A stretch of 40,041 bases of DNA from the NCBI GenBank assembly GCA_027484655.1, contig JAIXSM010000047.1, positions 1 to 40,041 on the forward strand, given 5' to 3'. The stretch comes from Hyphomicrobiales bacterium (GTDB lineage: Bacteria; Pseudomonadota; Alphaproteobacteria; Rhizobiales; Beijerinckiaceae). Shown in pieces: positions 38,866 through 40,041 of this stretch. Within the stretch, counting starts at the first letter, position 1. Each line of letters starts with the position of its first letter. The position numbers and the translations under genes were made by a program. Under the pieces are notes generated by a model. It worked only from the letters and a program-made list of their open reading frames with translations. It had not been told where the DNA came from and did no database searches.

Positions 38866-39015
38866 GGATCCATCCTCGCAGCCGGGTGTATGGATCCCCT
38901 GTGTGTTCGAAGCGTGTAATATTGAGTTGCGGGCGGTAGACCGTTGGACCCCTGGCGCTGGACGCCGTGATCCGGCCCGGTCCCCGCCCGCAGTTCACGC
39001 GTACCCACCCTGAAC
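38866..39015 (+). ncRNA. candidate IS110 bridge RNA (noncoding left end)
   Basis: The noncoding DNA directly before the IS110 transposase folds into successive hairpins. An 8-bp stem GGATCCAT/ATGGATCC (38866-38873 with 38890-38897) encloses a 16-base loop. A 9-bp stem TGCGGGCGG/CCGCCCGCA (38928-38936 with 38984-38992) continues inside as GACCG/CGGTC (38939-38943 with 38978-38982) around a large loop. A 5-bp stem GTTCA/TGAAC (38993-38997 with 39011-39015) follows. Large internal loops on paired stems are what IS110-family bridge RNAs use to bind target and donor DNA. Base pairing is seen directly; the function is inferred. Exact ends and guide segments are not determined. Confidence 0.5.
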
Positions 39016-39064
39016 AGTTGCATGAGGCTGCGCGAACAGACCTCGAAGCACAGGGAAAGGCTCC

Positions 39065-40003
39065 ATGACTATAGCCCCTGTTTACGTCGGAATCGACGTC
39101 TCCAAAGACCCCCTCGACATCTTCGCCGCCGATATGGGATCTGCGACCATCCCTAATACCCTTGAAGCTGCGCAGGCTCTGGTCGCCCGACTGGCGCAGG
39201 CGCCGCACTTCGTGATCCTGGAGGCTACCGGATGTTACGACGGCCGCCTGCGCCGGGCGCTTGAAGAAGCCAACGTCCAGTATGCTCGCATCAACCCTGA
39301 GCGCGCCCGCGATTTTGCCCGCGCCATCGGCCTGAAAGCCAAAACCGACAGGATCGACGCGCGCATGCTCGCCCTGTTCGGCGAGAGGCTGCAACCGCCG
39401 CAGCGCGAGCCCTCCAACAGCGAGCGCGAGGCGGTGGCCAGGCTGCATCGTCGGCGCGATCAGCTCGTGGCGATGCGCGCGCAGGAGAAGAACCGTTGCA
39501 GCGAAACCGACGACGAGCAGATGCGCGCGCGGATCCAACGTCACATCGCCTGGCTCGACGAGGAGATCGACGCCCTCGCCGCCCAGACGGCGGCAGCCAT
39601 CGCCGCCAGCGAAGACATGCGCAATTGCGAACGGCTCTTGCGCTCGATGCCCGGCGTCGGCCCCGTGGTCGCCGCTGCGCTGATCGCGCTGCTGCCGGAA
39701 CTGGGCGCCGCTCAACCCAGGAAAGTCGCCGCGCTTGCCGGCCTGGCGCCCTTCGCCGTCGACAGCGGCCGCTTTCGGGGACTGCGCGTCGTCCGCGGCG
39801 GACGCAAGGAGGTCCGCGACAAGCTCTACATGGCCTCCATCTCCGCCGCCCGGACCCGTGGAGATCTCGGCGAATTCTTCCGGCGCCTGCGGGCCAGGGG
39901 AAAACCCGCCAAGGTCGCCCTCATAGCCCTCGCCAGACGCATGCTCACGATCCTCAATGCGATCATCCGAGACCGCGTCCCTTATCTGCCGAAAGCCGCA
40001 TGA
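39065..40003 (+). mobile_element. IS110-family transposase (DEDD recombinase)
   Basis: This encodes 312 residues, apparently intact. The RuvC-like DEDD residues are Asp11 (YVGIDVSKD), Glu53 (VILEATGCYD), Asp95 and Asp98 (KTDRIDARML). The C-terminal Tnp domain has MPGVGPVVAAALIALLP and the catalytic serine Ser234 in AVDSGRFRG, then GGRKEVRDKLYMA. Enzymes of this family recombine DNA without target duplications, guided by an RNA from the element's noncoding end. GGAAAGG lies before the ATG. The long upstream noncoding region fits the IS110 rather than IS1111 group. The element ends are not pinned. Confidence 0.9.
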
Positions 40004-40041
40004 AACACAGTTGCCGGATCGCTGCGCGTCCGGGGATGTGG

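Overview
The window is GC-rich and reads as chromosomal DNA of an alphaproteobacterium. CtrA, ChpT and SciP are restricted to that class, and the NAD-dependent formate dehydrogenase, PmtA, DUF1134 and class Ib aspartate aminotransferase also fit it. The order Hyphomicrobiales is my best guess, not proven.

Layout. (1) 1-2500 is a decayed mobile region: joined IS30 and IS630 fragments, an IS66 tail remnant, an AT-rich TetR-type regulator and a frameshifted tyrosine integrase. It abuts the 3' end of a tRNA-Glu(CTC) gene, a common landing site. (2) 2.7-5.6 kb holds a membrane-anchored coiled-coil protein, an exported DUF1134 protein and CysQ. (3) 5.8-10.2 kb is a cell-cycle block: chpT, a single-domain response regulator, ctrA, fliJ, a membrane flippase-like protein and sciP. 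TTAA half-sites and GANTC methylation sites lie in the noncoding DNA. (4) 10.5-13.1 kb holds mnmA, pmtA, a tRNA with anticodon CAT and a small lysine/alanine-rich protein. An AT-richer noncoding stretch with palindromes and one DnaA-box-like site follows.

(5) 13.6-26.6 kb is an almost unbroken minus-strand run. In transcription order it is two related cupins, an EutA-like ATPase, fdsG, fdsB, fdsA, fdhD, fdsD, a TauD-like dioxygenase, a TAXI solute receptor and a fused TRAP permease. A divergent amidohydrolase (ACMSD-like) lies at the head. Together they suggest import of an organic acid, oxidative and hydrolytic or decarboxylating steps, release of a one-carbon unit as formate, and oxidation of formate with NAD+. 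The substrate is not visible from sequence. The EutA-like protein has no EutB or EutC partner here, which makes this the best candidate for an undescribed system.

(6) 27.9-35.5 kb carries a DUF2892 protein, aspartate aminotransferase, small membrane proteins, a ComEA-like HhH protein, a DUF1501/DUF1800 pair, an APC permease and a methyltransferase with an apparent export signal. (7) 35.7-40 kb holds uvrB, whose 3' end has absorbed palindromic repeats in frame. After it come a 100-bp tandem repeat and an IS110-family element whose upstream noncoding DNA folds into several hairpins, as expected for a bridge RNA.
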